Shown here: positions 19,684 to 32,700 of the stretch, in pieces
Numbering within the stretch: position 1 is the stretch's first letter
Layout: each line of letters starts with the position of its first letter
Source: Ectocarpus siliculosus
Taxonomy: Eukaryota > Sar > Phaeophyceae > Ectocarpales > Ectocarpaceae
DNA length: 54,946 nucleotides
NCBI GenBank assembly: GCA_000310025.1
Contig: FN648619.1
Span: forward strand, 426,294-481,239
Reading direction: 5' to 3'
The notes under the pieces: generated by a model
The model's database searches: none
Seen by the model: only the letters and a program-made list of their open reading frames with translations
Told to the model about the DNA's origin: nothing
Program-made: the position numbers and the translations under genes

Positions 19684-22600
19684 CTACTTGGAGCGAGATA
19701 TGCCCCATTGCAGCACGGAGTGATCGTGTCCACCCACGGCGATGAGCTTTGAGTCATCCGCCGTGAAAGCAAGAGCCGCCGGTGCGGTCACCCGGGCATC
19801 GGTTCCCTTGACGCACGCCGCCCCCTCCTGCGCGCATCACAAAATGAGCGCCAGCGTCGGCGAACATTCGGCGTTAGAACGTGAACCTCTATGTTTTCAT
19901 CGTATCTGACGCATTCGACGTTGGGGATCTTTCTGAACCATGGGGCTTGTGGTTAAAGGTTGAGCAAGACGCCTACAAGTGACGACCCATGCACCAGCTT
20001 TTTCGTCCCCCTCTTATCCTCAGAAGAGGGCACGGAAGCAACACCCGTTGTAGACTATGCCACGCTGCAGAGCGACGAAACCAAAAAACCTCGGTCCTCG
20101 CCATAGAGAGCACGCCTGTCCCTTGGTTTACCTTGGATGCCGGGTAGCGCCACAGGCCAATGGCGGCGGCGTCGGAGCAGGCGGCGAGGATGTCCTTGCC
20201 GTGCGATCGGCCTGAAGCGGAGGCCTCAACGCCTGAACCTGTGTTCGGGCGAAACCGACAACAACGAACAAGGGCGAAACTGTCGGGATTCAGTGATGGA
20301 GCGGTAGACTATTTGATTGTTTCCTACGGAGGTTGCGGAATGAGCAAGCTTGCACAGAGAAATAAGTGAGTGTTTTCCGAGCGTAAAATGCAGCGAACGG
20401 ATGCCTTCTCTCGCGACCAGTCCAAAAGCATATTTCTCTGCACCACAAGCCCATTCGGAAGACACTTAACATGAGCATCAACGAGACACGCAGAGCGATA
20501 ACCTCGCGTCCGCGCTTCATTCCTGTTCGGAGCGTTCTCGCGTCTCGCTCACCGGTGTTGGACGCGCCGCGTACTCCCCAGTGCCCTACGAAGCACTTGC
20601 TGCTGGCCCAGGTGGATGCCTCGTCCCCCACCGGAGCTACGGGCATGGCATCCCCGGCAGAGGTTGCGTAGGAGAGAACTCCCCTCGCATCACAGTACCG
20701 GAAGATCTGGATGTGTTCGTACGTAGACGGGGAGGGAAAGGGTAGGGGTTTGAGTGTGACGTTGGGAGCAAACGTTGTGGGCGGGGTTGGTGCGGATCAT
20801 TGACGGAGTAGGCCACAACGTTCTGTACGGCGGCGAAAATGAGCATCTCCCACGAAATACCAACACCGATACCGACAACAATCACATCATCGTTATTACC
20901 AACAACAACAACAACAACAACAGCAAGCACTAGTCTACAACCCAGAACAATGCAACCATGGAACACCCACATACGCAACAAGAACCACCACGGAGCGAAA
21001 CAACGAGAGAAAACATCAACAAGAACGTTTGAGGTTGTCGAGGGGCCGTGATTTATGTTCATTTGAGGTATTCCGTTTAACTATGCAGTAGAGCCATCGA
21101 AAGCAGGTTGGATAGGAGTATGTTTTGGACGGCGACAAAGGGGATCGATACTTGGTCCCAAGGGATAGAGACGGACCCCATTCACAAGATTTCCCAGGGT
21201 CAACGCCATCATGGAAGCCAACGGGGTTGCTCAAACTCAACCCCTTAAGCCCTCGCCACACTCTAGCACCTCCAAGTCTTTTACCCGGATTCCAAATCAA
21301 GTGCACCACGTTTTTGGAAACGGTCGTACAAACAACTCGATTCCGAGTAGTTTCAGTCCCCGACATAGCTTTGAGATGTTTGGGTCTGTCGTGTGAGAAG
21401 TATCGGGTTCTAAATGGGCGTTTTGCCAGGACGGCAGATGGAGCTGAACGAACACGATTGCATTAGTCGAACGCCGTCACCCCCTCATCGCCCCGTCCAC
21501 TCGCTCATCACCCTCTCCCTATTCTCACCTTGCCATCCGCAGAAATGTCCATCGCGAGAACGGACGCCGCTTCACCCGGCGGCGGCTTCGACCAAACGTG
21601 CTGGACGCCCATGCCGCCCTGCGATAGCTTCATGCCGTGGAGCGAGCCATTCTCGCACCCGACGGCCATGGTGGCCTCGTCCAGGGATACAGCGATGGCG
21701 CTGATCGGGGACTTCGGCTTCTTGTCGCTAGGGCATCTGTGTCGAATGCAGTTGGTGTTGGGGGAAAATAGGAGCACGCGGTTGCCATTGGTGATGCGGG
21801 GGTGGGACTGTGTGATTGTTTGAATGTTGATACACGTGTGCTGCAGCGGGAGGCGTGGGCCTCGCGGGACGGTTCCAAAATAGGTACGACTAGGGCCCCT
21901 GAAGAGGGCACCTCTGTCGGAGACCACTGGCAGCGTTTCCCCTACCACCAACCCACCAACCGTGATAAACACCGGCATTCTCTCCGTCAAACCCCCTCAA
22001 TAGCCTTCAGGCAGTGTCAACATACCCCCGGAAGACCCACTCGCCCTACCTTGAGAGCACCGACATGTCCCCGTCAGGGGACACGAGCACGATGTCCCCG
22101 GTCGTCAGCCCGCACACCGCGAACGACCCCTTCGGGGTCCACTCCACCGCCCCGATCCCCGGGGCCGCCGCCACCGTCGCCGGCCCGGTCGCAACGGCCG
22201 CCATCGTGGCGCCGACGGCCAGCTTGGCGGTGAGGCGGCGCCCCCCGGTGGACCACCTCCGCAGGTAGCCGTCGAGCGCCGCGGTCAGGAAGACGTCGGC
22301 GTCTTTCGGGCTCGCGGCTACGGCGGCGGCGGCGCGGTTCATGGCAGCAGCGGCCGTGGCGCCGTCGGCCGTGTTGTCAACGGGGGGGGGGCCCGGAGCG
22401 GGGCCGTCGATGAGGACGGACGTGTCGCCGGAGTCGAGCGAGACCTGGGCAATGAAAAGGGTTTTTGGCGGGGGGGAGCGCGGAGCGCTCGTAAGGAGTA
22501 ATGTATACACCAGGTGTGTTTGCGCTCGAGCGTGGACGAAACCATTTCAGGTGCGTGGCACTCATCAGAAAAAACTAGAGCAACAGAGGTGGAAAACCAT

Positions 22601-25600
22601 CCAGGCTCACACGGAAAGGATCGACAACCTGTTAGGGCATCCTTTGGCGTTGAAGGCTTCGGTGGGGTAAATGTTTTCAGTGTGTTACCCCTCAAGGGTC
22701 TCCACCCCACCTCAATCACCCGACCCGATGATGTGCCGCAGGCCATGTTGCTCTCTTTCCTGTTGACGGTAACCGCTCGCACGGCCTCGGACGGGCTGCC
22801 CTCCTGCAGAACCATCAACGTTTTCAACCCAAACACAAGGACGGACGGCGGGCAGTGAGGCTTGTGGCCAGTGCGAGTGGTCACGGGATGAAGGCGAGCA
22901 GCAATTGCAGGAGCGGGGTTGGAAAAGGATCGACCAGATGAAGCACGCACGGCGTGAGGCTCGGCCCTACGGGGACACAACCTACGTTGATGTCAAAGCA
23001 CCTGTGCCAGCACTGGGTAGTACCCTCTTCGAGGTGCTTCACGCTCACGGTTATAACGTGTGTTTTGAGAAAGGGCGCCCCTCAGGGAGGCTTTGCTTAT
23101 CGCACATACGCGTGGTATCACACAGAGTTTTGTGTGCTCAATGCACAATCAGTTTTGAACCTGGCTCGTGACTGTGGCCTTTGGTTGTCGTAGAAGGTGG
23201 AGAAGTGATCAAAGCACATCGGCACCTGCTGCAACAACACTTACAACCACAACGCAACACAACCACGCATCCTCAGCTCCCCGAGACCAAGCATCGCCAA
23301 TTAAAAAATACGGAGCAGGCGAGAAGTGCACCTGGCGGATGGTGATGATTGAGCCCTTCACGTTGAGTTGGTTGTCCCAGACGCAAACGTTGCCATCGGC
23401 TCCTCCGGACACGAACCCGCCGGAGTAGGTGGGGCTCAAGCAGAGCACGGCCGACGCGCCTGAGGACAATCGGAAGTAAGGATCAACCGAAACATCCGCG
23501 AGAACATCCGCGACGTGTCGGAAAAAACACTAGCAAGCAACGGGTTTTCGGGCCGAGCTCGGAGTTTCGAAGGCTCGGCAAGCTTTCCAGGCAAAAAGAG
23601 AGCCACCGCGAAGGAACGATATTGTTGTTCCTTCCCATGTCTAGCGGGAATCGAGTAACCGTCACCTTTTTCCGGTGGTGGGGTTGAGCTGGTTGTAGTT
23701 CTGCACGTGACTGGCTCTAAAAAAGTGTGGTTTTCCATTTTTTTTGTCACATGTACCCCTCCCCTCCCACCAAAGTACGTACCATGCACCCCCAGCACCA
23801 TCTTCACGCACTCGAAGTTCTCCCAGACCGCGATGGCGCCGCTAGCCGTGCCTGTCACGGCCGTGACAACAGCTCCCGCCGCCTCTTCCCCGGCACCTCC
23901 GGCCGACGTAGACCCGGCCTTCCCTCCCCCGCACCCGATGGCCACGCCGCACGTGAAGGTCTCGACCATCGCCTTCTCGGCAGACGAGATCACCGAGGAC
24001 TTGGTAGCCCCAGAGACCGTTTCGTTTGACGCCGGAGCCCGCTCTGCTTCTGAGGAGCTTTCAGCGGCGGTAGCGGTGGCGCCATCGGCCGGGGGACAGC
24101 TGCGGCGTACGTTTCCGAGGCGGGACGACAGGCTCGGCCGCAGGGTCCAGAAGACGACGTAGTTCTGGCCGCCGGTCATGACCTTTGCGGTTTGGCGGGG
24201 TGTAAAGGCAAGGACGGATGATAATTCAACATTGCGTCTACCGAGTTCCTTGGCGAAGCCCGAGGTATTTCGATCACCTTCAATCGTTCGAGGGTCGATT
24301 GTGCTTGCGATGAAGTGGCGAAAGACACGAACCTAAATGAAAATCGAAACGTCGTGTTCGACAGCGGGCTGAATGGTTGGCCCTTCGTAGTCGTCAGGCT
24401 GATGGTTAATGATTGCTAGTCAAAGAAAGGCTGCAGCGAACGGGAAGCATATCATGTGTTGACCCCATTTAGGGGCCGAGAAAAGCCGTGGGGTGCATAA
24501 GACCATGCACTTTGCTCCCGCTGCCGGTAGCTACGATTCTAGCACATCGATTGACAAGGACCAAGACTCGCATTTGCCCCCGCACCCGCCCACGTTGCGA
24601 GCACCTCAGCCCGTCGCCACGGCTCCTCCCCCCCATTTTGAGACCCTGTCCCAAGTTACGTATCGTTTGGGCGTGCGGACGTATAGCGCACGCTCGCCCC
24701 TTGCCAAGATCGGATTGCGCACAAACAACATCTGAACAAACGTTCCCCATGACATCTGCCCATTCTTCCTCGAGGGGCGATCCCCGCCCCTGGACAAGGT
24801 ACACCTTCGCCGTACCTGGTACGGGGGCGACGACTTCTCTTGCTTTCCGTCGGCAGCAGCAGCCCAGGTCACGAACATTGCGGGGCGCCTGGGTCCCTGT
24901 CCGAGCGCCACCCTGGCCCCGTCGGTCCACGTGCCGGAGGCGGAGGACCAGACGCACAGGGAGTTGTCGCGGTCGGCGCCGATGCCGCACAGCATCGAGC
25001 CGTCGGGCGAGAAGGACAGCCGCCGCACGGCCCCGAAGAGCGAGGCGGGAAGGACGCAAGTTCGCTGGGGGATGGGGTTGGATTTGAGACGGGTGTTGGG
25101 CAAAGAAAGAGGAAGGAGCATTGTTTGGGGCGCGTGTGGGAATGAATGTAAAGGGGGTAAATGAACAAGCAAAAATCGTCACTCATTTGGTTGGTTTGAG
25201 TACGAGAATAACCGTGCTGTTGGTCAGAGCGTTCAGAATAGACAGCAATATAGTTGCGTCGCCCTCACGTGTCCGGTGGCGGGGTCCCAGATCATGGCGG
25301 AGGCGTTCTTCCCTTCCTGCCCCGTCGCTACGAAACGGCCGCACGGTGACACAGCCAAGCTGGAAACACGGCCGCAGTGACCGGCCAACAGCACCTGCGA
25401 GTGGGAGGCCTTCCGTAGAAAGACGAAGAGCAACAGACCAATGAACGGAAGATTGTGTTGAAGATGGTGGTTGGGCAGGAGCGCTTATGTCTCACCACAT
25501 ACTTTTTTTTCTCGGCACCCTCGTTCACGCTGCAAGGGGCCCAACGATGGTCCTCCGTGGGCACCGGTACACAACTACATCATATCGTCCGTCTTAGCGT

Positions 25601-26717
25601 CTAAACCCGGGGTACAATGCTGGCGGCCTTACTCGACTGCTGCATATGGCCTGATGAGTAGGGGGTACATTTCCTCCTCGCCACGTTTTGTCGACCATGT
25701 GGAGGAATGAGGATATCGGAGCCGGAAATATCGAGTTTCTTTGGAAAGATCTCGCGCCAACATATTCTAGGTTCCGTCATGTAGGTCCCCTTGCTAAACC
25801 CGAGTAAATGACGTGGTTCGAGTGCTTCATGCTTCATGCAACCACGCAAACGTACACTAGGCAACCATGCGATGACGGCGTACCTTGTCGTACACCACTC
25901 CGACCGAAGCGCACGGCAGGATTACCCTATCTGAGTTGGAGAAACCCAGGTTGTCCCTGGTATGACAGACAAGCGCGGTACACCCATGAGACATTGTTTT
26001 ATACTCAATACAAACGATGAACGACACTGACCCGGAACTAACAGATGGGGACAGCAGCAGGGTCACCATATACTGCAGAAACGAGGGAGAAGCGTCAAGA
26101 GCCGGAGAGTACGAAAGCAACGAGACGAAGAGACAAGGCAGCAGAGAAGCAGCAGCAACAGGGAGTTGCCTCAAATGACATCAGGACAATACAGCTGACG
26201 GCTTTTGAGACGGATGTTGGTGGTGCAAAATGCTGCACAAGTGATCGGCAGAAACGTTGCGGCACACCATTACAAAGAGACTTCAACAGTCTTGCCGGTA
26301 CAACACCCCAGGGTCTGCAATGTAGAACGCGAAGCGTAACATTCCGGGAAGCGAGCCGACGGTGAACGCATTGATTCACGAAGCTCATTGTAGCGAGAAC
26401 CCAATCAAATCAGCACCGCAATGCATAACCGTCCTTAATAATCACCACCGTGCGTGCAGGAAGCACAAGAACGTGCATCCAACCACCTACTACACGGCAC
26501 GAAGATCGCAGAATCCTCATGAAACCGACCTAGCCATCCCCGATGAGTTGTACCCGTGGGCGAACTCCAGATCTAACGATGCTATCCCAGCGGGGGGGGA
26601 CCGTTCAGAGGTCGGCGCTGCCGCCGCCAGACCCGCTCCGGATTCCCAAGGACGTGCTGCTGTTGGTGCTGATAGTGATCGCGCCGCTGACTCCCGTTGA
26701 TTGGCCAGCGCGAGCAG
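19684..26717 (-). CDS. EML gene part 4: module 3 and C-terminus (exons 37-48)
   Basis: Exons: 26530-26717, 25884-25956, 25269-25394, 24816-25064, 23783-24182, 23332-23459, 22711-22803, 22050-22444, 21529-21736, 20553-20706, 20132-20238, 19684-19827. HELP core LDLEFAHGYN (about 1879) continues across an intron into DNLGFSNSDRVILPCASVGV. Blades include VSSLAVSPCGRFVATGQEG, RRLSFSPDGSMLCG, GGFVSGGADGNVCVW, DVFLTAALDGYLRRW and LAFTADDSKLIAVGGHD. The protein ends HSVLQWGISRSK, the typical close of an EML propeller. Exons 41 and 44 carry long Ala/Ser/Gly-rich insertions. Confidence 0.9.
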
Positions 26718-29700
26718 CTGAGGGTTTCGTTTGGCAGAGATGAGGAGCAACCGACGTTGCTTCGATCGAAAACGTTTCACGGGTCTTTCTCTTTCGAAAG
26801 TATCGCTCTCCTAGCGGACTCTCGCGAAGTGAATATCACCCATTTAGCACGGTGTACTACTGATTCAACCACTATTTTGCCTCGGCTTCGCAACCGACTG
26901 GCCATCGACTTTAGACAGCAATACCAACACAACAAACGGCAACAACTCAATGACAGAGCGCTCGACCGGCTGGGTCTCGTTCCGCGACCGCAGTTCCATT
27001 CACCTCCTGTTGCACCCACGGGTCCTTTTCCGCAGCTCCCGCACTGGAGGCATCCTCCATATTGCCGCCGGCAGCTTCGTCTGGGTGAACAACTTTCCAC
27101 TTCACAATCAAACAAGCACCCGAACGAGTCGGTGGCGCAAGTGAGGGAAACGCGAAACGCATCCCCAAGAGTGATTGCCGGTTACGTGGTACACATAGAC
27201 ACGAGTCTGAGCGGATACTTTGCAGGTTCACTTGATCATTTTCAGGGTACCCACACGTTCGTTAGCTCAGATATTTTTTCAATGCGCGCGGGTTTCCGCC
27301 CGATGATTCCGTTTAACGCAACGGTTACGTTGCCGTACTCGCGCTGACATGATTGCTCGGACGTCTCTTGAGCAGAAAACATCTACAACCCACGGCCAAA
27401 CCGTCGGCCCGTTGGTGGCCTATTTCCACAGTCGAAAACCCTCTAGCCGTGGCTTGCTACCCGTGGTGTTGCTTTGGTTGGCCCCATCATAGACTGGTCG
27501 AACCTGAGCCCCTACTCATCACCATTGTTCGCCTAACGGTCGATAATCACAATCGTAGACGATAACGCCGCTGCCGGGGCCCCGGCGCCGTCGCTGGCAC
27601 GGTGGCACCCCGACATAGGCATGGAGTGCTTGAACCGCACTTCTCCGCCGGTAGTTTGCAAGAGCCTTTGATCCAGCCCCGCCAAATCCCGAACGCATTT
27701 TGGAAGCGGCCGTTATCAACGAAAATTCTCTGCACTTTCGCTGCCACGATCGAGCGCTGCATTCCCGCCTCCGGGCGCCCTCTTCGTGGGATGGTACAAC
27801 TGCACCATGTTGTCCACGAGCGACTGGATTCCCACGGACTCCGGAGTTGGCACGTTCGGAAACGCGTTAAAGGCGGCATGAACTCGAATGAAGATGTGAC
27901 AACCTAAATGCGAACGTCGCTAAAGACCACGTCCAAGCCCTTGTCGATTACCGTCGCGAGCTCATCACGCCGGCCGTCGTTCGTGTGAAGGTCATGGCGC
28001 CGCAGAACGTGCGCCCAAAACTGGGCAGTGGTTTTGTGAAAGGTCGCGGCAGGGGTTCTAAGACGAGCGATGTACGCGGCATGGGTGACCTCAGAAGAGC
28101 GCTGTCTGTCCTGTAGCAGTTGCGCTTGACAAGTGACGAAGACATCAAACTGGTCTTGAACCGGGGTACTATAGTCTTGGAACCCCCACACGCATGAGAG
28201 GCGGACGCTTCAAAGCATCCGACACGATGAAGTGACTCATAGTTTGCCGAAGGATCTTGTTCACCCTCATCCAGGAAGATCTGGATATCGCCATGCGATT
28301 TACCCTTGTCAGGATAACGCGCCCCACCAAAACGCCCAGAGCCCATTTCCTTCCAGTGGAAAAAAATGGGCAACCGTATCCTCTGGACCCTTCGTGGGGC
28401 GGGTTACTCTGACATGGGTAAATCGCCTGGAGAGATGCAGAGCCTTCTGGGCAGCGGTGTACAATGTACTTCGGCTGACTGCGAGTCAATTCGTCATGTC
28501 AGCGATACTGAAGTCTCCAACTTCCATGAGCGAGGGGCTCTAAGACTACCCCGTTACAAACCCAACTTGAGATCTCTCCACCCCTCAAGCGTAACTTCTT
28601 CAGTACCTTCTGACACCGACGATGTCGCCCGTGGACATCGCTCGTCTTCAACCCCGTAACCACGGCCTTTCACAAAAGCCATCTCCCAGCTTCGGGCGCA
28701 CGTTGTACGGCGCCACGGTCTTTACGCGGACGACGGCTGGCGCGATGAGCTCGTGACGGTACTCGTCAAGGACTTGACACAACTCGCCAGGGACGTTGGC
28801 GAGTGGGTTGAATCATTTTCGTACGAGCCCATGCCGCCTGCCACCTTCGACGCGATTCACAACGCGCAAACCCCGGAACTCAAGGAAATCCAAATACTCT
28901 TGGACAACATGATGTAGATGTGCCATCTAGCGAATAAGGCGCCCAGAGGCGGGAGTACAGCCTTCGATCGCGACAACGTAAAGCGCAGAGCATCGTCGTC
29001 GTCGGTGGTGGCTTCCAAGCGCCAGAAATACCCGTTCGGGATCTGGTGGAGCGGAGCTGGATCAAGGGCACTTGTATAACGCGGGCGGGGATCTACGGTT
29101 TCAAGCACTCCATGTCCCTGTCGGCGCCCCAGCTTGCCGACGGCTACGCCACGTGGGTATCGAAAGTCCGCCTCCAAACAACTTTCTTGGACGAAGAAGG
29201 ATAACATCGACCTGTGTGCTTGTCGGGCAACATACATGTGCAACCTAAACTAGAGAGCTCGTGCAGCGTTGTGTGCCGTCACTCCCTCCTACCTTCCTAC
29301 CTGGGCGACGCAGCGATCTTTCCCCCCGACCGAGATGACCTGCTGGCTGCGGATGCCCTTGTCGAGGAAACACACAGAGCGCACTCCTGGGGCATGAACC
29401 TTGAACGCCTTGAAGGAGGCGCCAGCGCCTGTGGCGGGGTACCTGTTTCGGTTATTCGTCAAAGATGAAACAAGCGTACACAGCTACTGCATCAGTGATG
29501 AAGTGACTCAAGATCACGTGGTTTGGCTGTTGCCTGCAGCAGCGTGGATTCCGTTCCGATATCAGCTTGGGTATTGGACTCCAAGATTGTTCGATACAGG
29601 TAGAATGTTCATCACCACCACTTCGTTTTTGTCCCGCCTTGGCGACGATTCCCCTCACGTTGCTGCTCACACCAGTTTACACAAAATGCGACAAGCAAAG

Positions 29701-32700
29701 CCCTACATGTAGATGCCCAAGAAAATATGACCATGCAGAAGAATTCACTTGCAAGGGAAGCTTGCTGAAGTGATTCTCGTCCACCTGAGCGTCTCCGAAC
29801 GCCGACCCCCGCAGTGCAACTAACGACAGAATGATTATATCCCGCAATAACAGGAAAATTATTTCGATGTAGCACTCGAATTCACAGAAAGCGCATTCGA
29901 TAACTGAGACCTCCTCTAAACCCGACAGCCAGACATCCATTCCTTCGTCTCGTCCTCACCGCTACCCTAGCATCCACCCATCTCATTCGGTTTCACCTGA
30001 AGAGCTTGACATCGCCGCGAGCATCGGACGTCGCTAAGAGATTTCCCTCGAGCGAGCGGCAGCAAGACATCACATCTAGGGGACTGGTTGTATCGGCCGG
30101 CCACACACCGCTCACGTGGTCGCTACACAACCCAGACCACGTGGAAAACCCGACCACAGGATCCACGACCTGGTTGTTGTGCCGAGCGGGGGGCGGCAGG
30201 CATCGGCAATTGTTTATTGTTTTATGTGCTCATGACTCGCGAGAGAAACAAGAGCAATGCGTTGGCGCAAGACAATCAAGTCTTCGTACAACAACATCTA
30301 CCTACTGAATTCGCGGCCTTCCCGTCGCGAATGTTCCCCAGGGAACGCAGATGCAGACGGCGGGCTGCTTCGCTCCTTAACGGTGTACATTTTCCAGGCG
30401 ACCATCTATGAGATTTCTCATACATTGCGAGAGAGAAACGTTCGGAAAGGAAGTACGACAGGGCAAGCGAATGGGCAGGGGTTGGAAAAGAGATAAATCT
30501 CGCCGAAGAAGAACAACTGCGAACCACTTTATTTAGGTCGTGCCGTGATGTGGTGTCCAGCGCCCGAGAACGGACGGAAAACCTCACCGCCTGATCTTCG
30601 CAGATTTCCCCTGAAGACGCTGAAAGGAGGATGATGGCAAGAGGCGATGCTGTCGCGCCCTCGGCCTTGCTCCGCGCCTCGGCCCGTATCCAATTGCCGT
30701 CCTTGGAGAAGTCTATCCTCAGTATACCACCCTGACCCCCTTCGCCGATGCACTGAATTCAAGTAGCGATTTCGACGATGGGTGCGGAACACAAAGGTTT
30801 GCAGTGAGTTCAGACGTCTACATGCATGATTGTTGAACGGACAATATCCCACGTGCGTTTTCTACAGCAGGAGGGAATGCCCTCGCTAATCGTCAGCGTG
30901 GTCCGAAGACGACACCATGCCTGATTGGTCTCGTGCACCCGTGAAGCGTATTCGTACCACAAACGGTCCTGCAAGAGGTTTCTATTGGCAATTTGTCGTG
31001 GAGTGAGCTGGATACCCATTTTCACACGCGTCGCGGGGCTGCTTCTTCAGGCAGGGCTCGGGGAGTCACATGAAAAAAAAGGCATTGTGGTGCTTGCCGC
31101 TGAATACGATGTCGGAAAATCGAGTTACCGCTACATTGGTGCCCTGAGCAGCGAAGGTTTTCTTGAGATATAGACCATATCACCTATTGCAGAAGCCAAT
31201 CACACGCCAATATGGAAGTATACCTCGAGCTTGAAGTTCTCCAGCACCGAGTAGATGTAGATATTGCCGTCGAGAGACGCACCCGCCATTCGGTTGCCGT
31301 CCGGGCTAAAGCGGATGCAGGTGATGGGCCCCAGGGCGTCCGAGAGGGTGTTCACGACGCGGAAGGCTTCTTCCATGCCTGTTTTCATCACGATTTTCGA
31401 TATTTCAATTGCGAGTTCGAGTCGAGGACCAAACCCACACATGAATACCGTTCAGCGTATTATACGGGAAGCCTCATCACCGTAGGCGGCTCATTTGAAT
31501 CCATTCGCAGGATCACCAACGTATGGCATTCCATTGGTACCGGCGGTGGTGGGGACCATGCTAACTCGATTGCCTCCGTACGCTATTCCAAAACGGCATT
31601 TTCAGCGGGTGTGGTGTCCAACGGGGGTGGACATCCGGTTGCCCTCGTTGCCGAAGGGCATCCAATGAATAGAGAGTGTTCGCCTAGACAGAACCTTGCG
31701 AAACAAAGATCATGAAAGTGTTCACATGCCACATAAATCGAGCACGGCTCTGTCCCCACAAAGCGCCCTCATTAAACCCTATCCTCACCAGAGACTATCT
31801 TGATCGTTCCGTCTTCTTCCCTCGGCGAGTGACGCTTGCCGTTTGCCTCCGTTTCCCCACCCATACCGCAGGCGATGAGCAAGCCGTTGGGCGAGTATCG
31901 TACGGCGCGGATCCAGCCTGAACGCCACCAACACACGAGGGCACATTCTCAGATCGGCTCAAAAAACGTGGGCTCAACAATCGCTGTGGGTGCAATCCTA
32001 CACAAACAAGTAGAACCGTTTGAGGGCTCCAGTTTCCGCTGATTGAGCATGAGTGTTGTATTCACTCACTCCCGAGAGATCAAGTTAGGTAGTCACTCTG
32101 AAGAGGAAAACATCAAGCCGTCACCCAAGACCATAGTGAATTCTTCAATCTGATCAAGCCGAGCGTAGCTCTATAACCACACGCCGTCGTGTATCCGCAC
32201 CTTCGAGATCGATCTCCCTGTTGAGAGCCAGGGTAGTCGCGTTCCACTCCTTCAGCATGCCTTCATCGCCCGAGCTAACGTACACCGGCTGTGTCAGTCA
32301 GGTTCGTAGTATGATACACGGATTAGGAGTCGAGGTGCTGCCTCTCGTTCAAAGGGAACCGTCAGAGACATCAACGTTGTGTGGCATCCAAGGCGAGCAG
32401 GTACAACGTGTGAACACTCTGACGTCGACCAGAGACACGAATTAGCCTTAGCAGTAGTTGTACTTCCGATATCGAAAGGGTAATGCTGTCCCAGTCGTTA
32501 GCATGCCCTCTAGGGATCACGTTCTACGCAAAACCACACCTTTGCTGGGTGCGACGCAAGACCCCATAGCTGGTCCCGGAAGTGGCCCCGCATCAGGCAG
32601 TCTCCGTCGTTGACGTCCGTCCCCTCGCTCGCGGAAATCTCGAAAATCTGAGTGGAGCATGTACGATGATCGCGTCCATGCACAATTAAAATGCACTCGA

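Noticed and set aside
21016-21366. Minus-strand frame with NVVHLIWNPG considered as a WD40 exon
   Set aside because: Exon 45 joins exon 46 directly in phase across it and the propeller sequence is continuous without it.
26095-26388. Minus-strand frame considered as continuation of the third HELP motif
   Set aside because: Exon 38 at 25884-25956 supplies the expected DNLGFSNSDRVILP segment in phase; this frame shows no HELP residues.
28232-28543. Plus-strand open frame across the centre of the large inverted repeat
   Set aside because: It reads through the hairpin centre from one arm into the other; only the outward frames of the two arms correspond to each other.
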